A stretch of DNA of 64,000 nt from NCBI GenBank assembly GCA_002305165.1, contig DBQI01000065.1, positions 157,211 through 221,210 of the forward strand. The letters run 5' to 3'. Shown here piece after piece: positions 44,293-53,402 of this stretch. Within the stretch, counting starts at the first letter, position 1; every line of letters starts with the position of its first letter. The notes under the pieces were generated by a model that saw only the letters and a list, made by a program, of their open reading frames with translations, did no database searches and was not told the origin of the DNA. The stretch comes from Armatimonadetes bacterium UBA1398 (lineage in GTDB: Bacteria; Armatimonadota; Zipacnadia; UBA1398). Made by a program: the position numbers and the translations under genes.

Positions 44293-44794
44293 GGTGTATC
44301 ACCTCTCATGCGTCGATCGAGGTGCTCTACCGGATCGGGTTCTGTCGGGCAAACGCCTGCGCGCCCCTCGGCATATAGCGCCCCTGCGCGCGGTGCCTGA
44401 CGGTCCTCACCCAGACAGCTCAGTGGCACGTGTGCCTCTCCTTGCCCGGTATCCGACTTGCATACCCACGCTATTCCACTTCACTAGCCGACAAGAGGGC
44501 TCCTTCAGGGCTGCCCGCTGGAGGGGCCGTTGGGGCAGGTGGATCGGGATTGCGGGGGCAGATCCTGTTGCGCGCATGGCAGGATACGGGGCTGTCCGAG
44601 GCGGTGGACGTAGACGTGGCGGCACGGCGCGCCACCGCGTGAGGAGCCGCCCTACCGCAGGGCGCAACGAACCGAGGGGTCATGTGTCCGATGCACCAGT
44701 GGAGCGGTCATACGGTCCTCACCCCTGCGCTGCGGGGGTGAGGTCGGTTCTTCGCTGAGGCCGGGGGGCAGTAGTAACGTTGGGAGGATGAACC
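44293..44794. other. Intergenic region with strong hairpin upstream of LamG gene
   Basis: About 500 bp without a supported gene. The frames in it are short and lack good ribosome binding sites. A 9-bp perfect stem, CCTCACCCC at 44717-44725 with GGGGTGAGG at 44735-44743 and a 9-nt loop, lies 50 bp before the LamG-protein start. It could be a leader structure or the end of an upstream transcript. Confidence 0.5.
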
Positions 44795-45616
44795 GTGGAC
44801 GCACGAAGAGCATCGAAGGTTGGCGCCAGTGCCGTGGCAGGTTGGGGAGCGTTGGGGGCCTTGCTGGTCCTTGTGGTAGCGGCCGTGTCTGTTGGTGCGC
44901 AGGAGGCGGCGCCAGGAGATCTGCCCGAGCCCCTCGTCCTCTACAACCTTATGAACGCCGAGGCCGACTTGATCCCGAACGTGGCGACGGCCGCGAACGC
45001 GCCCGACCTGCCCCTGCAAGTCGTCCACTCCGCCGTGCAGCGAGAGCCCGATGGCGTGTGGATCACTCAAGCGTCGCCGATGCTCCGGACCCCCGGCAGC
45101 GCTCGGGCGCTCGTGGAGGCGCTCTCGGGCGGGGTCGAGCTGAGGGCGATGCAGATGGCCGAGCTCACCGTAGAGGCCGTCATTACGCCCGCTGACACCG
45201 CGCACGAAGGTCCGGCCCGGATCGTCACCCTCTCGGCCGATCCCTACCGTCGCTGCTTCACCCTGGGCCAGCAGGGCGATCAGTACATCCTCCGCATACG
45301 CACCACGGACACCGATGAGAACGGCACGCCGGACATCGTGTCCACGCCGGGCGCCCTGGAGCCGCGGGCACAGCATGTCGTGGCTACCTTCGGGGACGAC
45401 GTGGCGCGCATCTATGTGGACGGCATACCCGTCGCGGAGGAGGCGCGAACGGGTAACTTCGCCGACTGGGACCCGGAGAGCCTCCTGGTGCTCGGCAACG
45501 AGGCCACCGGCGACCGGCCCTGGGCCGGCGGCTTCCACCTGGTCGCCATCTACGACATCGCCATGAGCCCCGAGCAGGTCCAGGCGCGCTACAACGAGCT
45601 CGTCGCGACCCTCTGA
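44795..45616 (+). CDS. Exported LamG/concanavalin-like lectin-fold protein
   Basis: A 273-residue protein starting at GTG 44795 after GGGAGG, with a signal peptide ending near residue 35 (SVGA/QE). The remainder fits a LamG-like jelly roll. The key segments are AELTVEAVITPAD (first strand), HVVATFGDDVARIYVDGIPV (the core hairpin typical of LamG_3) and GGFHLVAIYDIAMSPEQVQA (closing block). Such domains bind sugars or calcium on exported proteins. It stands alone, without a catalytic module. Confidence 0.82.
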   Translation: MDARRASKVGASAVAGWGALGALLVLVVAAVSVGAQEAAPGDLPEPLVLYNLMNAEADLIPNVATAANAPDLPLQVVHSAVQREPDGVWITQASPMLRTPGSARALVEALSGGVELRAMQMAELTVEAVITPADTAHEGPARIVTLSADPYRRCFTLGQQGDQYILRIRTTDTDENGTPDIVSTPGALEPRAQHVVATFGDDVARIYVDGIPVAEEARTGNFADWDPESLLVLGNEATGDRPWAGGFHLVAIYDIAMSPEQVQARYNELVATL

Positions 45617-45679
45617 GCCGCAAGCAGCCCCCGTCTATCGGGCCTCGACGCCCTGGAGCCGAGGCCCGGTGGGCGGCTC
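45615..45679. terminator. Bidirectional nested hairpin between convergent genes
   Basis: An outer stem GAGCCGC (45615-45621) with GCGGCTC (45673-45679) encloses an inner 9-bp stem CGGGCCTCG (45639-45647) with CGAGGCCCG (45660-45668). It fills the gap between the LamG gene and the converging glycosidase-like gene, as expected for a shared terminator. No long T tract is present. Confidence 0.6.
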
Positions 45680-48442
45680 TTACTCGGGTAGAGCCAACTC
45701 CTCGGGCAGATCCTGCACCAGACGCGCCTCGATCGCGCCACTCACCGGAGCCGTCGCCGAGACCGTTGCCTCCCCCACCCCTTCGCGCAACCATAGGTCC
45801 GGGATCGCCGGCAACGGTCGCCGTTCGCCAGCCGTTGCGGGGATGATGTATGGCTCCTCCCCGGGGAAGTACACGAGCCGCTCACCCGAAGCCAAGGAGC
45901 CCTCGAAGGTCACCGTCTGCCCTCCGACGGTGAGGGTTAGATCCGGGAGGATGGCCTCGTCGAGCTCGGCGAGCGCCTTCACGTCGTCAATCCAGCAGGT
46001 CACGGTCGTCTTGCCCGGCAGCCCGTTGTAGTAGAAGAGGATCTGGGTGACGTGGCTGTAGTCGATGGGCTCCGGCGAGGGCCCCTCGGGCCGCGTCAAC
46101 TGGACGTACCGCCACTCGGTGAAGTCGTTCGTGATGTAGTAGTCTGTCGCGTACTGGCCGTCGCGCAGTTGGAGCTTGAATGCGCCGCCCTGGCCATCAC
46201 CACGCAGCCAGAGGCCGATCCCCGCGTGCCACGAGAGGTCGATGGGCTCGGGGAAGGTCCGCCAGATGCAGGACCAGCCGCCCGCGTCCCCACGGTCACT
46301 GGCGGCGGTCAGGCACCCGCAGCGAGCGCCCTCGACCCCTTCGCCCGCCACCGACGCGAAGGCCTGGGTCACACCCTCGTTCGTGGACCCCGCCTCGCCG
46401 AACCCGATCTCCCAGACGGGCCCCGGCGCACCGGCATAGGGCCCCAGGTCCTCGAAGTCCTCCAGCAGGAGCGCCTCCTCCGAGCGATATGCGGCGCCGG
46501 GGCTCGAGAGCGGGCCACAGCGGACCTGAAGGCCGAGGCGCGCTCCGTCGCCCGCCGGCTCGACCGCCATCGCCACACCCTCAAGCCCCAGTTTCTCGAT
46601 GGCTTGCCAGTCCTCGAATACCGTTCGCCTCAGCCTCAGGGGGTCACGGAGGAGGCGGTACTCGCGCCCGGGCTCGCGCAGGAGGGTGCGGACGGAGTCG
46701 GGGAGAGACCCACCCAGGCGGAGCCGCTCATACTCGGCGACGAGGTCGAAGATCTCCCCCATCTCCGGGTGGATGGCGAGTTGGGTAGGATTCGTCTGCA
46801 CCGAGATGGACGCGTCGTACCCGAGGCACTTCTGGAGGATGTAGTCGAACTGGTCGGCGGTCACCGTGGGCTCGTAGACATAGTACCAGCCCACATCGGC
46901 GGGCATGAGGTTGTGCTCGTAGCCCACGAGCCAGGGCAGCCGTTCGTCCAGGTAGCCTTTCACGTCGCCGTGGCCATCGGCTGAGGCCATGCGGCTGATG
47001 AGGTGCCAGGAGGCGTGGCTGTAGCTCGATCCTTGGAGGAAGGTGTCCTTGTTCGCCAAGCCCTGCTGGTAGAGGCTCTGGAGCTTGGCGTTGTAGTACC
47101 AGTGGTCGCCCTGGAGCAACTCAGAGCCGTCGAAGTAGAGCATGTCAGCCTCGACGGCATCGGCCACCCGGCAGACGTTCCCGATGACCTCATCGGCGAG
47201 ATCCGAGTCCAAGTCGTAGAGGAAGTACCCGTAGGAGCGGTGCAGGTGCTCGACCGCCTGGCCCGCGGGGTGAGCGCTGGCCACCGTCCCGAGGGCCCCC
47301 CGGACGCAGCCGAGCAGCCCGTAGGGCGGCTCGAGGCTCAGGGCGGAGTACTGGACGATCTCGTCGCCGATGCGGACGTACGTCCCACGGCCCATGTACC
47401 CGCCGTCCTCGGCTGCGAACTCCGCCGGCGGCTCGGCGAGGGGCACGAAGTCCGCCTCCCCATCGATGGCCTCGCCGAGGGCGCCGCGCGCGTCGATCAC
47501 GAGGCGTCGGTCGGGCACGGGGGTGACGTAGGGGTCGTCCAGGTAGACCGCGGCGGCGAGGAAGTGCAGCCCGACGCGCAGTCCGGCGTCGTGCAGGCGC
47601 CTACAGGCGCGCTGGAAGGAGGCGAGACCGTCGGGGAAGTGGGCCGTGTTGATCTCGTGGTGCCCGTGGCTGCGGCTCCAGTCTCCGCCGATCAGGACGG
47701 TGCCGAACCCGCCTCGGTGTGCCCACCGGATGACGTCCTCCACGTCATCCTCGCGCAGTGCGGTGATGAACAGATAGCTCCGCTCGGCGAGGGACGACGC
47801 CTTGCCCCACTCGCCCCCGGGTCGTGGCGACGGCAGTCCCGCGGCAACCTCGAAGCGCGCGATGGTCTGTTCGAACTGGGCGCGCGGGGCGACGACGATG
47901 CCGAAGCTGGCTGGCATCAGACCGTACTGCGGGTAGGTGGCGGCACGCAACTCGGCCACCCCCTCCTCGACCGCCCAGGCGTGGCCGTGGACGTTCAGTT
48001 CCGTGCCCATGACCGCGACGGCATGGTCATCGTCGAAGTAGGCGTTCATCGGGTCGCCGAGGGTCCGCAACCCCTGCAGCCGGAGTGCGCAGTGAACGAT
48101 GGCGGTGACACCGGCCTCGTCAACGCCCGTCGCCTCGAGGAGGCGGAACAGAAGGTACCCGGAGCCCGAGGTGACCTGGTAGCTCAGGCGCACGCCCTCG
48201 GGGAAAACGAAGCGAGCGGTGTCGCCGTCCAGGGTCATCTGCTCGGGCAACAGGATCCCCTCCGGCGTCTCGACCTGACACAGGGGGCGCCCGGCGACGG
48301 CGAGCTCGCGCCCCGACGCGGGGTCACTCAGGGACATGACGCAGCCCGCGTCATCCAGTTCCAGACGTGCCGTCTCGCAGTCAAACCCGGCTGAGACCAC
48401 GGAGCCGCTGAGGGCCCACACCGCCGTGAGGAAGATGCCCAT
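45680..48442 (-). CDS. Large secreted glycosidase-like protein with C-terminal jelly-roll module
   Basis: A 920-residue exported protein with a signal peptide of about 18 residues. The N-terminal beta-rich domain (about 20-215) is followed by a TIM barrel. FGTVLIGGDWSRSHGHHEIN and RVGLHFLAAAVYLDDPYV mark barrel strands, and ADMLYFDGSELLQGDHWYY carries an acidic pair typical of alpha-glycosidase barrels. Residues about 690-830 form a CIA30/CBM-like jelly roll (FKLQLRDGQYATDYYITNDF, then TVTCWIDDVKAL). A further beta-domain ends it. No specific GH family can be named. Confidence 0.7.
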   Translation of the reverse strand: MGIFLTAVWALSGSVVSAGFDCETARLELDDAGCVMSLSDPASGRELAVAGRPLCQVETPEGILLPEQMTLDGDTARFVFPEGVRLSYQVTSGSGYLLFRLLEATGVDEAGVTAIVHCALRLQGLRTLGDPMNAYFDDDHAVAVMGTELNVHGHAWAVEEGVAELRAATYPQYGLMPASFGIVVAPRAQFEQTIARFEVAAGLPSPRPGGEWGKASSLAERSYLFITALREDDVEDVIRWAHRGGFGTVLIGGDWSRSHGHHEINTAHFPDGLASFQRACRRLHDAGLRVGLHFLAAAVYLDDPYVTPVPDRRLVIDARGALGEAIDGEADFVPLAEPPAEFAAEDGGYMGRGTYVRIGDEIVQYSALSLEPPYGLLGCVRGALGTVASAHPAGQAVEHLHRSYGYFLYDLDSDLADEVIGNVCRVADAVEADMLYFDGSELLQGDHWYYNAKLQSLYQQGLANKDTFLQGSSYSHASWHLISRMASADGHGDVKGYLDERLPWLVGYEHNLMPADVGWYYVYEPTVTADQFDYILQKCLGYDASISVQTNPTQLAIHPEMGEIFDLVAEYERLRLGGSLPDSVRTLLREPGREYRLLRDPLRLRRTVFEDWQAIEKLGLEGVAMAVEPAGDGARLGLQVRCGPLSSPGAAYRSEEALLLEDFEDLGPYAGAPGPVWEIGFGEAGSTNEGVTQAFASVAGEGVEGARCGCLTAASDRGDAGGWSCIWRTFPEPIDLSWHAGIGLWLRGDGQGGAFKLQLRDGQYATDYYITNDFTEWRYVQLTRPEGPSPEPIDYSHVTQILFYYNGLPGKTTVTCWIDDVKALAELDEAILPDLTLTVGGQTVTFEGSLASGERLVYFPGEEPYIIPATAGERRPLPAIPDLWLREGVGEATVSATAPVSGAIEARLVQDLPEELALPE

Positions 48443-48714
48443 GACTGCCTCCCTGCCGCGCCGGGGTCCTCGCGCGCATGCCGGCGCTGTGGGGTGGTAT
48501 TGCGCGGCGAGTGGCGCGGCGACCTGCCTGGGTCTCGATTGTGGTCAGCCAAGGGCTAGCGGGCCACGTACGCGTCTTGCGAGTTTATGACCAGAAACGT
48601 TCCCATCTCGTGCCCGCCCAGACCCAGATTCGCAATGAGTCGTGACTATGCTGTGCGACAGTGGAGTGTTGTACTCACTGACCGTACCGCTCGCTTCCAC
48701 GGAGGTGGTTGGTT

Positions 48715-49347
48715 GTGCGCGCACGCGGATTCACCCTCATAGAGCTCCTCGTTGTGATCGCCATCATCGCCATTCTTGCCGCCATTCTGTTTCCCGTCTT
48801 TGCCAAGGCTCGCGAGAAAGCGCGCCAGACCTCTTGCTTGTCGAACTGCCGTCAGATGATCACCGCCACGATGATGTACACCGACGACTGGGATGAGGTC
48901 TTCCCCTATGGCTACAACCCCGACGGATCGATGTTCATCGTGGGCGCCTACCCCGACGGCAGTCTGAACATGTACGATGCCGCGCCCTTCGTGGGCCTTC
49001 ATGTGCCATACGTGAAGAGCCACCAGCTATGGTACTGCCCGAGCACGGAGAAGGACCCGCCCGAGTCAGCCAAGCTCAACAGCGATGGGACCACACCGAC
49101 GAACTACCAAGTGAACTCGTTCATCGTCTTCCCCAACTACTGGAACAGCGCCAGGCGGCCCACGGGCACGGTGGCTGTCGCTACCTACCGAGTCGTGGAC
49201 CCGTGTCAGACCCTGTTCTGGGAGGACCGCTACGAAAGCCTGGGCGCGCACTGCGGCGGGCACAACTACGGGTGTTGCGACGGCCACGCGAAGTGGCAGA
49301 AGCACGGGGTCAAGGGCGGCGCCATCCGGGCGCAGTTCTGGCTCTAG
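48715..49347 (+). CDS. DUF1559 pseudopilin with H-X9-DG motif
   Basis: A 210-residue type IV pilin-like protein. The GTG at 48715 lies eight bases after GGAGGT. The prepilin peptidase site is Gly5/FTLIELLVV, followed by the hydrophobic helix and FPVFAKAREKARQTSCLSNC. The globular domain has several Cys pairs, and the C-terminal block HCGGHNYGCCDGHAKW holds the His and Asp-Gly of the H-X9-DG family. Such pseudopilins occur in dozens per genome in Armatimonadota and Planctomycetota and assemble at the envelope by type II secretion/type IV pilus machinery. It opens the plus-strand cluster that follows. Confidence 0.92.
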   Translation: MRARGFTLIELLVVIAIIAILAAILFPVFAKAREKARQTSCLSNCRQMITATMMYTDDWDEVFPYGYNPDGSMFIVGAYPDGSLNMYDAAPFVGLHVPYVKSHQLWYCPSTEKDPPESAKLNSDGTTPTNYQVNSFIVFPNYWNSARRPTGTVAVATYRVVDPCQTLFWEDRYESLGAHCGGHNYGCCDGHAKWQKHGVKGGAIRAQFWL

Positions 49348-49423
49348 GTCCCCGCGAAGCGGCAATCCGAGGCCGCTACGCGGCCCACATCATCGTCACA
49401 TCATGCTAGGTGGTTGGAAAGCT

Positions 49424-50341
49424 ATGCGCATTGCGATCGTGCTCGCCCTGTCCATCCTCATGGCCTGCGGCGCCTGGGCACAAGCGCCCGAGGCCCAGCA
49501 GGGCATGTTCTACGTCATCGGCATGGGCACCACTCCCGACCTCTTGACGCTCCGCGGCGCCGCGGCCTTGGAGAAGTGCGACATGGTCCTCCTCGAGAAC
49601 GAGAGCGACGCCGAGTTCTGGGCGGACCTCATCGAGGGCAAGGAGGTCGTCCTCGCCTATCACGCGGCCCGCTACTTCTACGGCATTGACCCGGCGGATC
49701 TGGACACCGAGGAACAGCGGAACATGGCCGAGCAGGCTGCCCAAGTGCGCCAGTCGATCGTGGATCGGGTCGCCCAGGCTGTCGCCGAGGGTCGTACGGT
49801 GGGCGCTCTCCAGTGGGGAGACGCGATGATGTACGGAGCGACCTGGTACCTCGAGATGCTCCCCGAGGACTTCCCCTCAGAGGTCATTCCGGGCGTGGGC
49901 GCCATGCAGGCCGCTGCCGCTGCCGTGAAGCGGAACCCCGTCTTCGGCTATGACACAAACTCCGTCGTCGTGACCCAGGCCGACTTCCCCGGCCGCACGG
50001 ATCTCAACGAGCAGCTCATGGAGACGGGCACCTCGTTGGTCGTCTTCACGATGCACTTCGACTATCCGGGCTTCTTCGAGCAGCTCGCTCGCCACTACCC
50101 CCTCGACACGCCCGTAGCCGTCGTCGAGTGGGCTGGCATTCCCGGCATGGAGAACGTCATCCGGAGCACGGTCGGGGAGTTCGTCTCCGAGGTGGACTAC
50201 GAGAACCTGGCGCCGGACGCCCACCTACTCCTCGTCGGCAAGTTCCTCGAGTGCGGGCAGGGCCGGATCGACGGCCTAGCCGCCGGACAAGCCTATGTCG
50301 AGCGGATGCACGGAGGCATGGGCGACGCCGGGACTGAGTAG
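49424..50341 (+). CDS. Tetrapyrrole (precorrin) methylase-fold protein with a signal peptide
   Basis: A 305-residue protein. From ATG 49424 it begins with a clear export signal (RIAIVLALSILMACGAWA, cut before QAPEAQQ). LMAC could alternatively be a weak lipobox. The rest follows the CobM/CbiF fold: FYVIGMGTTPDLLTLRG (SAM-site loop), WGDAMMYGATWYLEML (normally GDPxxYG, here GDA), EVIPGVGAMQAAAA, SLVVFTMHFD and TPVAVVEWAGIP. The family methylates precorrins in the cytoplasm using SAM. Export, and the altered GDP motif, argue for another role. An internal ATG at 49504 would remove the signal but lacks a ribosome binding site. Confidence 0.82.
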   Translation: MRIAIVLALSILMACGAWAQAPEAQQGMFYVIGMGTTPDLLTLRGAAALEKCDMVLLENESDAEFWADLIEGKEVVLAYHAARYFYGIDPADLDTEEQRNMAEQAAQVRQSIVDRVAQAVAEGRTVGALQWGDAMMYGATWYLEMLPEDFPSEVIPGVGAMQAAAAAVKRNPVFGYDTNSVVVTQADFPGRTDLNEQLMETGTSLVVFTMHFDYPGFFEQLARHYPLDTPVAVVEWAGIPGMENVIRSTVGEFVSEVDYENLAPDAHLLLVGKFLECGQGRIDGLAAGQAYVERMHGGMGDAGTE

Positions 50342-50431
50342 ACGTCGGAACCCGGCAGGCAGGGGCTGGGTTTGCCCTGCCCAGCCCATTGCCTGCCGGG
50401 GCAACCCAGCCGTCTGAGGAGGCTCGGGAAC

Positions 50432-51841
50432 GTGGTTACGCGCGCCGAGAGAGCGCCATCCGAGACGCCGTCGCCCGAACGGGGAGTACCCCGAAAGTCG
50501 CTTCACACGGTCGACGCGGTTGCCCTCATCGTGGGCACCGTGGTCGGCGCCATGATCTTCCGCGTGCCGTCCCTGGTGGCGGGAGCGCTTCCATCCGAGG
50601 GCGCCTTCCTGTTCGTCTGGCTCGCCGGGGGCATCGCTTCCTTCGTCGGAGCACTCTGTTACGCCGAACTCGCGACGGCCTTTCCCAGCGCGGGGGGGGA
50701 CTACCACTTCCTCCGTCGCGCCTTCGGCCCACGGCTCTCGTTTCTGTACGCCTGGGCGAGGGTGACGGTCATCCAGGCGGGGTCCATCGCCCTCCTCGCC
50801 TACGTGTTGGGCGACTACATCGCGGAGATCCTGGGGCAGCAGGGCCACATGAGCTCCGCGGCGTGGGCCGCCATCTCCATCGCCGCCGTCACCATCCTGA
50901 ACCTGACGGGGGTACGCCAAGGGCTCTGGGTGCAGAGGCTCCTCTCCCTGGCCAAGGTGCTGGGGCTGACCGCGATCGTCGTCGCGGGCGCGCTCTGGAC
51001 GGGAGGCGCCCCGCGGCCCGAGCCAGCCGCTCCCGGTGGCGCCGGCCTCGGCCTCGCCATGGTCATGGTCCTCCTCACCTACGGGGGCTGGAACGAGGCC
51101 GCTTACGTCTCCGCGGAGTTGCCGAACGTGCGGCGGAGCATGGTCCCCGCCCTCTTCTGGGGCATCGGCACCATCACCGTGCTGTACCTCCTGACGAACA
51201 TCGCCTACCTGCGCGTGCTGGGCCTGGGCGGAGTGGCCGCCTCCGATGCCGTCGCCGTGGATCTCGCTCGCGCGGTCGGGGGCGATGCCGCCGCCATCGC
51301 CTTGGGCGTGGTCGTCGCCCTGTGCGTCCTCGGTGCCCTGAGCGCCACGATCTTCACGGGGGCGAGAACCTGCTACGCGATTGGGGTAGACCACCCCCGG
51401 CTCTCGCGGCTCGGGGAATGGCGTACGGAGGGGGACACACCGACGGCGGGCTTCGTGCTGCAGGCGGCGTTGGCCCTCGGTTTGGTGGGCCTGGGGGTCC
51501 TCGCTCGCGAGGGCGTGCAGGCCATGATCGACTACACCGCTCCCGTGTTCTGGCTCTTCTTCCTGCTCGTGGGCGTGTCCGTGATGGTCTTGCGCCGAAG
51601 GGAACCCTCGGCGGAGCGGCCCTTCCGTGTGCCGCTCTACCCCATCGTGCCGCTCGCCTTCTGTCTCCTGTGCGGCTACATGCTCTGGTCCAGCATCTCG
51701 TACGCCGTCGGCCAGGTGCGGATTGGGGACCCCGTGGGCGCGGTGCCGGTAGTGGCGGGGCTCTTGGTGATGGCGGCGGGCGTGCCTCTCGCGCGCGGCG
51801 CCAGCAGGACAGGGGCGGCTCAGGCCGCCGCGAGCGAATGA
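50432..51841 (+). CDS. APC-superfamily amino acid permease
   Basis: A 469-residue permease with about twelve membrane helices. The GTG at 50432 follows GAGGAGG. HTVDAVALIVGTVVGAMIFR is the first helix with the substrate-binding glycine break (normally GxGIF, here GAMIF). FAWL-like and CYAELATAFPSAGGDYHFLR blocks follow, the standard APC/LAT signature. Substrates of this group are amino acids and relatives; S-methylmethionine and SAM transporters are known members. Its position between two apparently exported SAM-dependent enzymes is notable. It ends 25 bp before the next gene. Confidence 0.9.
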   Translation: MVTRAERAPSETPSPERGVPRKSLHTVDAVALIVGTVVGAMIFRVPSLVAGALPSEGAFLFVWLAGGIASFVGALCYAELATAFPSAGGDYHFLRRAFGPRLSFLYAWARVTVIQAGSIALLAYVLGDYIAEILGQQGHMSSAAWAAISIAAVTILNLTGVRQGLWVQRLLSLAKVLGLTAIVVAGALWTGGAPRPEPAAPGGAGLGLAMVMVLLTYGGWNEAAYVSAELPNVRRSMVPALFWGIGTITVLYLLTNIAYLRVLGLGGVAASDAVAVDLARAVGGDAAAIALGVVVALCVLGALSATIFTGARTCYAIGVDHPRLSRLGEWRTEGDTPTAGFVLQAALALGLVGLGVLAREGVQAMIDYTAPVFWLFFLLVGVSVMVLRRREPSAERPFRVPLYPIVPLAFCLLCGYMLWSSISYAVGQVRIGDPVGAVPVVAGLLVMAAGVPLARGASRTGAAQAAASE

Positions 51842-51866
51842 CTCCGTTGACTGAGAGGGGATCGAG

Positions 51867-52598
51867 ATGCGAAAGCACTTAGGATTGGCGGCACTGATCG
51901 TTCTCGCCGCCTGGTGTATCGGTAGCCTGGCCTCCCAGGGGCCGGCAAACGTGGACGAGCCGGTGGGTGATGGGTACCGTCAGAGCCTCATCGACCGCTA
52001 TCCGTTCTACCGGAACGCCACCGGGCGTTTCGCGCCCCTATATCCCGCGTTGGCGAGGCAGATCGTCGAGGACTATGGGATCACCGAGGGGGTGTGCGTC
52101 GACGTCGGGGGCGGCTGCGGATCCCTCGCCATGGAGCTCGCGAAGATCACCGACCTGACGGTCTACGTCCTTGACATCGACCCCGTCGCGGTGGCGCTCT
52201 GCAATCTGCTGGCCGAGGAGGCCGGCCTGGCGGACCGCGTGCGTGGGGTCCAGGGAGACGCCCAGGATATGCTGTTCCGCGATGGGTTCGCCGACCTGGT
52301 CGTCAGTCGGGGCTCCATCTTCTTCTGGCCCGATCCCGATGCGGGGATCCGGGAGAGCTACCGGATCCTGAAGCCGGGTGGGGTGGCCTTCGTTGGCGGC
52401 GGCTTCTCACGCTTGATGGACCCCGACACGCTCGACGAGCTTGTGGCGTGGGCCAGGGAGAAGCGCGCGGCCAATCCGGACGGGTTCACCCACATGGATA
52501 GCGCCGGCATCCTCGAACGCGCGGACGGATGGGGCATCGAGCACATCCGGATCATCGACGATGGCGAGTTCGAGTGGTGGGTGGAGATGCGCAAGTAG
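51867..52598 (+). CDS. Class I SAM-dependent methyltransferase with N-terminal signal or anchor
   Basis: A 243-residue protein. ATG 51867 follows GAGAGGGG. Residues 5-23 are a strongly hydrophobic segment (LGLAALIVLAAWCIGSLAS), a signal peptide, lipoprotein-like signal or anchor. The Rossmann domain follows: motif I VCVDVGGGCGSLAME, acidic motif YVLDIDPVAV, post-I GDAQDMLFRDGFADLVVSRG and SYRILKPGGVAFVGGG. The fold is complete. Such enzymes normally work in the cytoplasm because SAM is there; with this N-terminus it should be outside or membrane-tethered. The target is unknown. Confidence 0.83.
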   Translation: MRKHLGLAALIVLAAWCIGSLASQGPANVDEPVGDGYRQSLIDRYPFYRNATGRFAPLYPALARQIVEDYGITEGVCVDVGGGCGSLAMELAKITDLTVYVLDIDPVAVALCNLLAEEAGLADRVRGVQGDAQDMLFRDGFADLVVSRGSIFFWPDPDAGIRESYRILKPGGVAFVGGGFSRLMDPDTLDELVAWAREKRAANPDGFTHMDSAGILERADGWGIEHIRIIDDGEFEWWVEMRK

Positions 52599-52626
52599 GT
52601 CGGCAGAGCGATTGGAGCGTGGCACC

Positions 52627-53355
52627 ATGTCCGACATCTTGGTTATCGATGATGACCCGGCGGTGTACGACATACTGCGCATGTACCTCGAGCGGAGCGG
52701 CATGCGCCTGAGCTGGGCCGCCGATGGGTGTGAGGGAGCCAAGCAGGCCCTCGCCAGCGCCCCCGACTTGGTGATCGTTGACGTCATGCTGCCCGACATC
52801 GATGGCTACGAGGTGTGCCGCCGGATTCGGGCCGCGCGAGACGTGCCGATTATGATGCTGACTTGCCTTGATCGAAGCGCGGATGCCGTCGTCGGCCTGG
52901 AGATGGGCGCCGACGACTATGTCAGGAAACCCTTCAGCCCGCGCGAGGTCGAAGCGAGGGTGAAGGCCATCCTCCGCAGATCGGCGGACTCCCCGTCCGT
53001 GCAGGAGGACCCCTGCCGACGGATGGGGTTCTCCGAGTCGGACGGTGGGCAGGTGGTACTCGGTGACCTCCGCATCGACTGCAGCACGAGGGACGTGACG
53101 GTAGGCGGGGCCCACATGCACCTTACCCCGAAGGAGTTCGGGATCCTGTGTCTCATGGCGGCCCACCCGCGGGTGGTCTTCACCCGCCAGGAGATCCTCG
53201 ACCAAGTGTGGGGGCACACGCACGACGACATCGGAATCCACACCGTCGACACCCATGTGAAGCGCTTGAGAAGCAAGCTCAGCGACCACGGGTGCAAAGA
53301 GTGCACGATCGAATCGGTGTGGGGGATGGGCTACCGGCTGGCCGTCCGGGTTTGA
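52627..53355 (+). CDS. OmpR/PhoB-type response regulator
   Basis: A 242-residue response regulator from ATG 52627; the longer frame to 52441 lies inside the previous gene. The receiver domain has the acidic pocket (VIDDD), phospho-acceptor Asp52 (VIVDVMLPDIDG), Thr79 and Lys101 (RKPFSP). The C-terminal winged helix contains LTPKEFGILCLMAAHP and TVDTHVKRLRSKLS. No histidine kinase is adjacent, so it is an orphan. It starts 28 bp after the methyltransferase and ends at a strong terminator, so it likely belongs to that operon and may regulate it or the facing PepSY array. Confidence 0.95.
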   Translation: MSDILVIDDDPAVYDILRMYLERSGMRLSWAADGCEGAKQALASAPDLVIVDVMLPDIDGYEVCRRIRAARDVPIMMLTCLDRSADAVVGLEMGADDYVRKPFSPREVEARVKAILRRSADSPSVQEDPCRRMGFSESDGGQVVLGDLRIDCSTRDVTVGGAHMHLTPKEFGILCLMAAHPRVVFTRQEILDQVWGHTHDDIGIHTVDTHVKRLRSKLSDHGCKECTIESVWGMGYRLAVRV

Positions 53356-53359
53356 GGTA

Positions 53360-53395
53360 GAGGCGGGCGCCGGAGACATCCGGCGCCCCAGCCTC
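53360..53395. terminator. Strong bidirectional hairpin terminator
   Basis: GGGCGCCGGA (53365-53374) pairs perfectly with TCCGGCGCCC (53379-53388) over a GACA loop. The stem is extended by GAGGC (53360-53364) with GCCTC (53391-53395) after a 2-nt bulge. It lies between the response regulator stop and the converging PepSY gene, serving both strands. Confidence 0.75.
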
Positions 53396-53402
53396 TGTTC
53401 AA

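Noticed and set aside
44430..44642. A 70-codon frame upstream of the LamG gene
   Set aside because: It has no ribosome binding site, no recognisable composition and is crossed by no conserved motif.
48443..49423. Cobalamin riboswitch ahead of the tetrapyrrole-methylase-like gene
   Set aside because: No B12-box-like sequence or suitable long structured leader was visible in the short gaps before the gene.
50389..51882. A 497-codon plus-strand frame overlapping the APC permease
   Set aside because: It is out of frame with the clear permease and very Arg/Gly-rich, typical of a shadow in GC-rich DNA.
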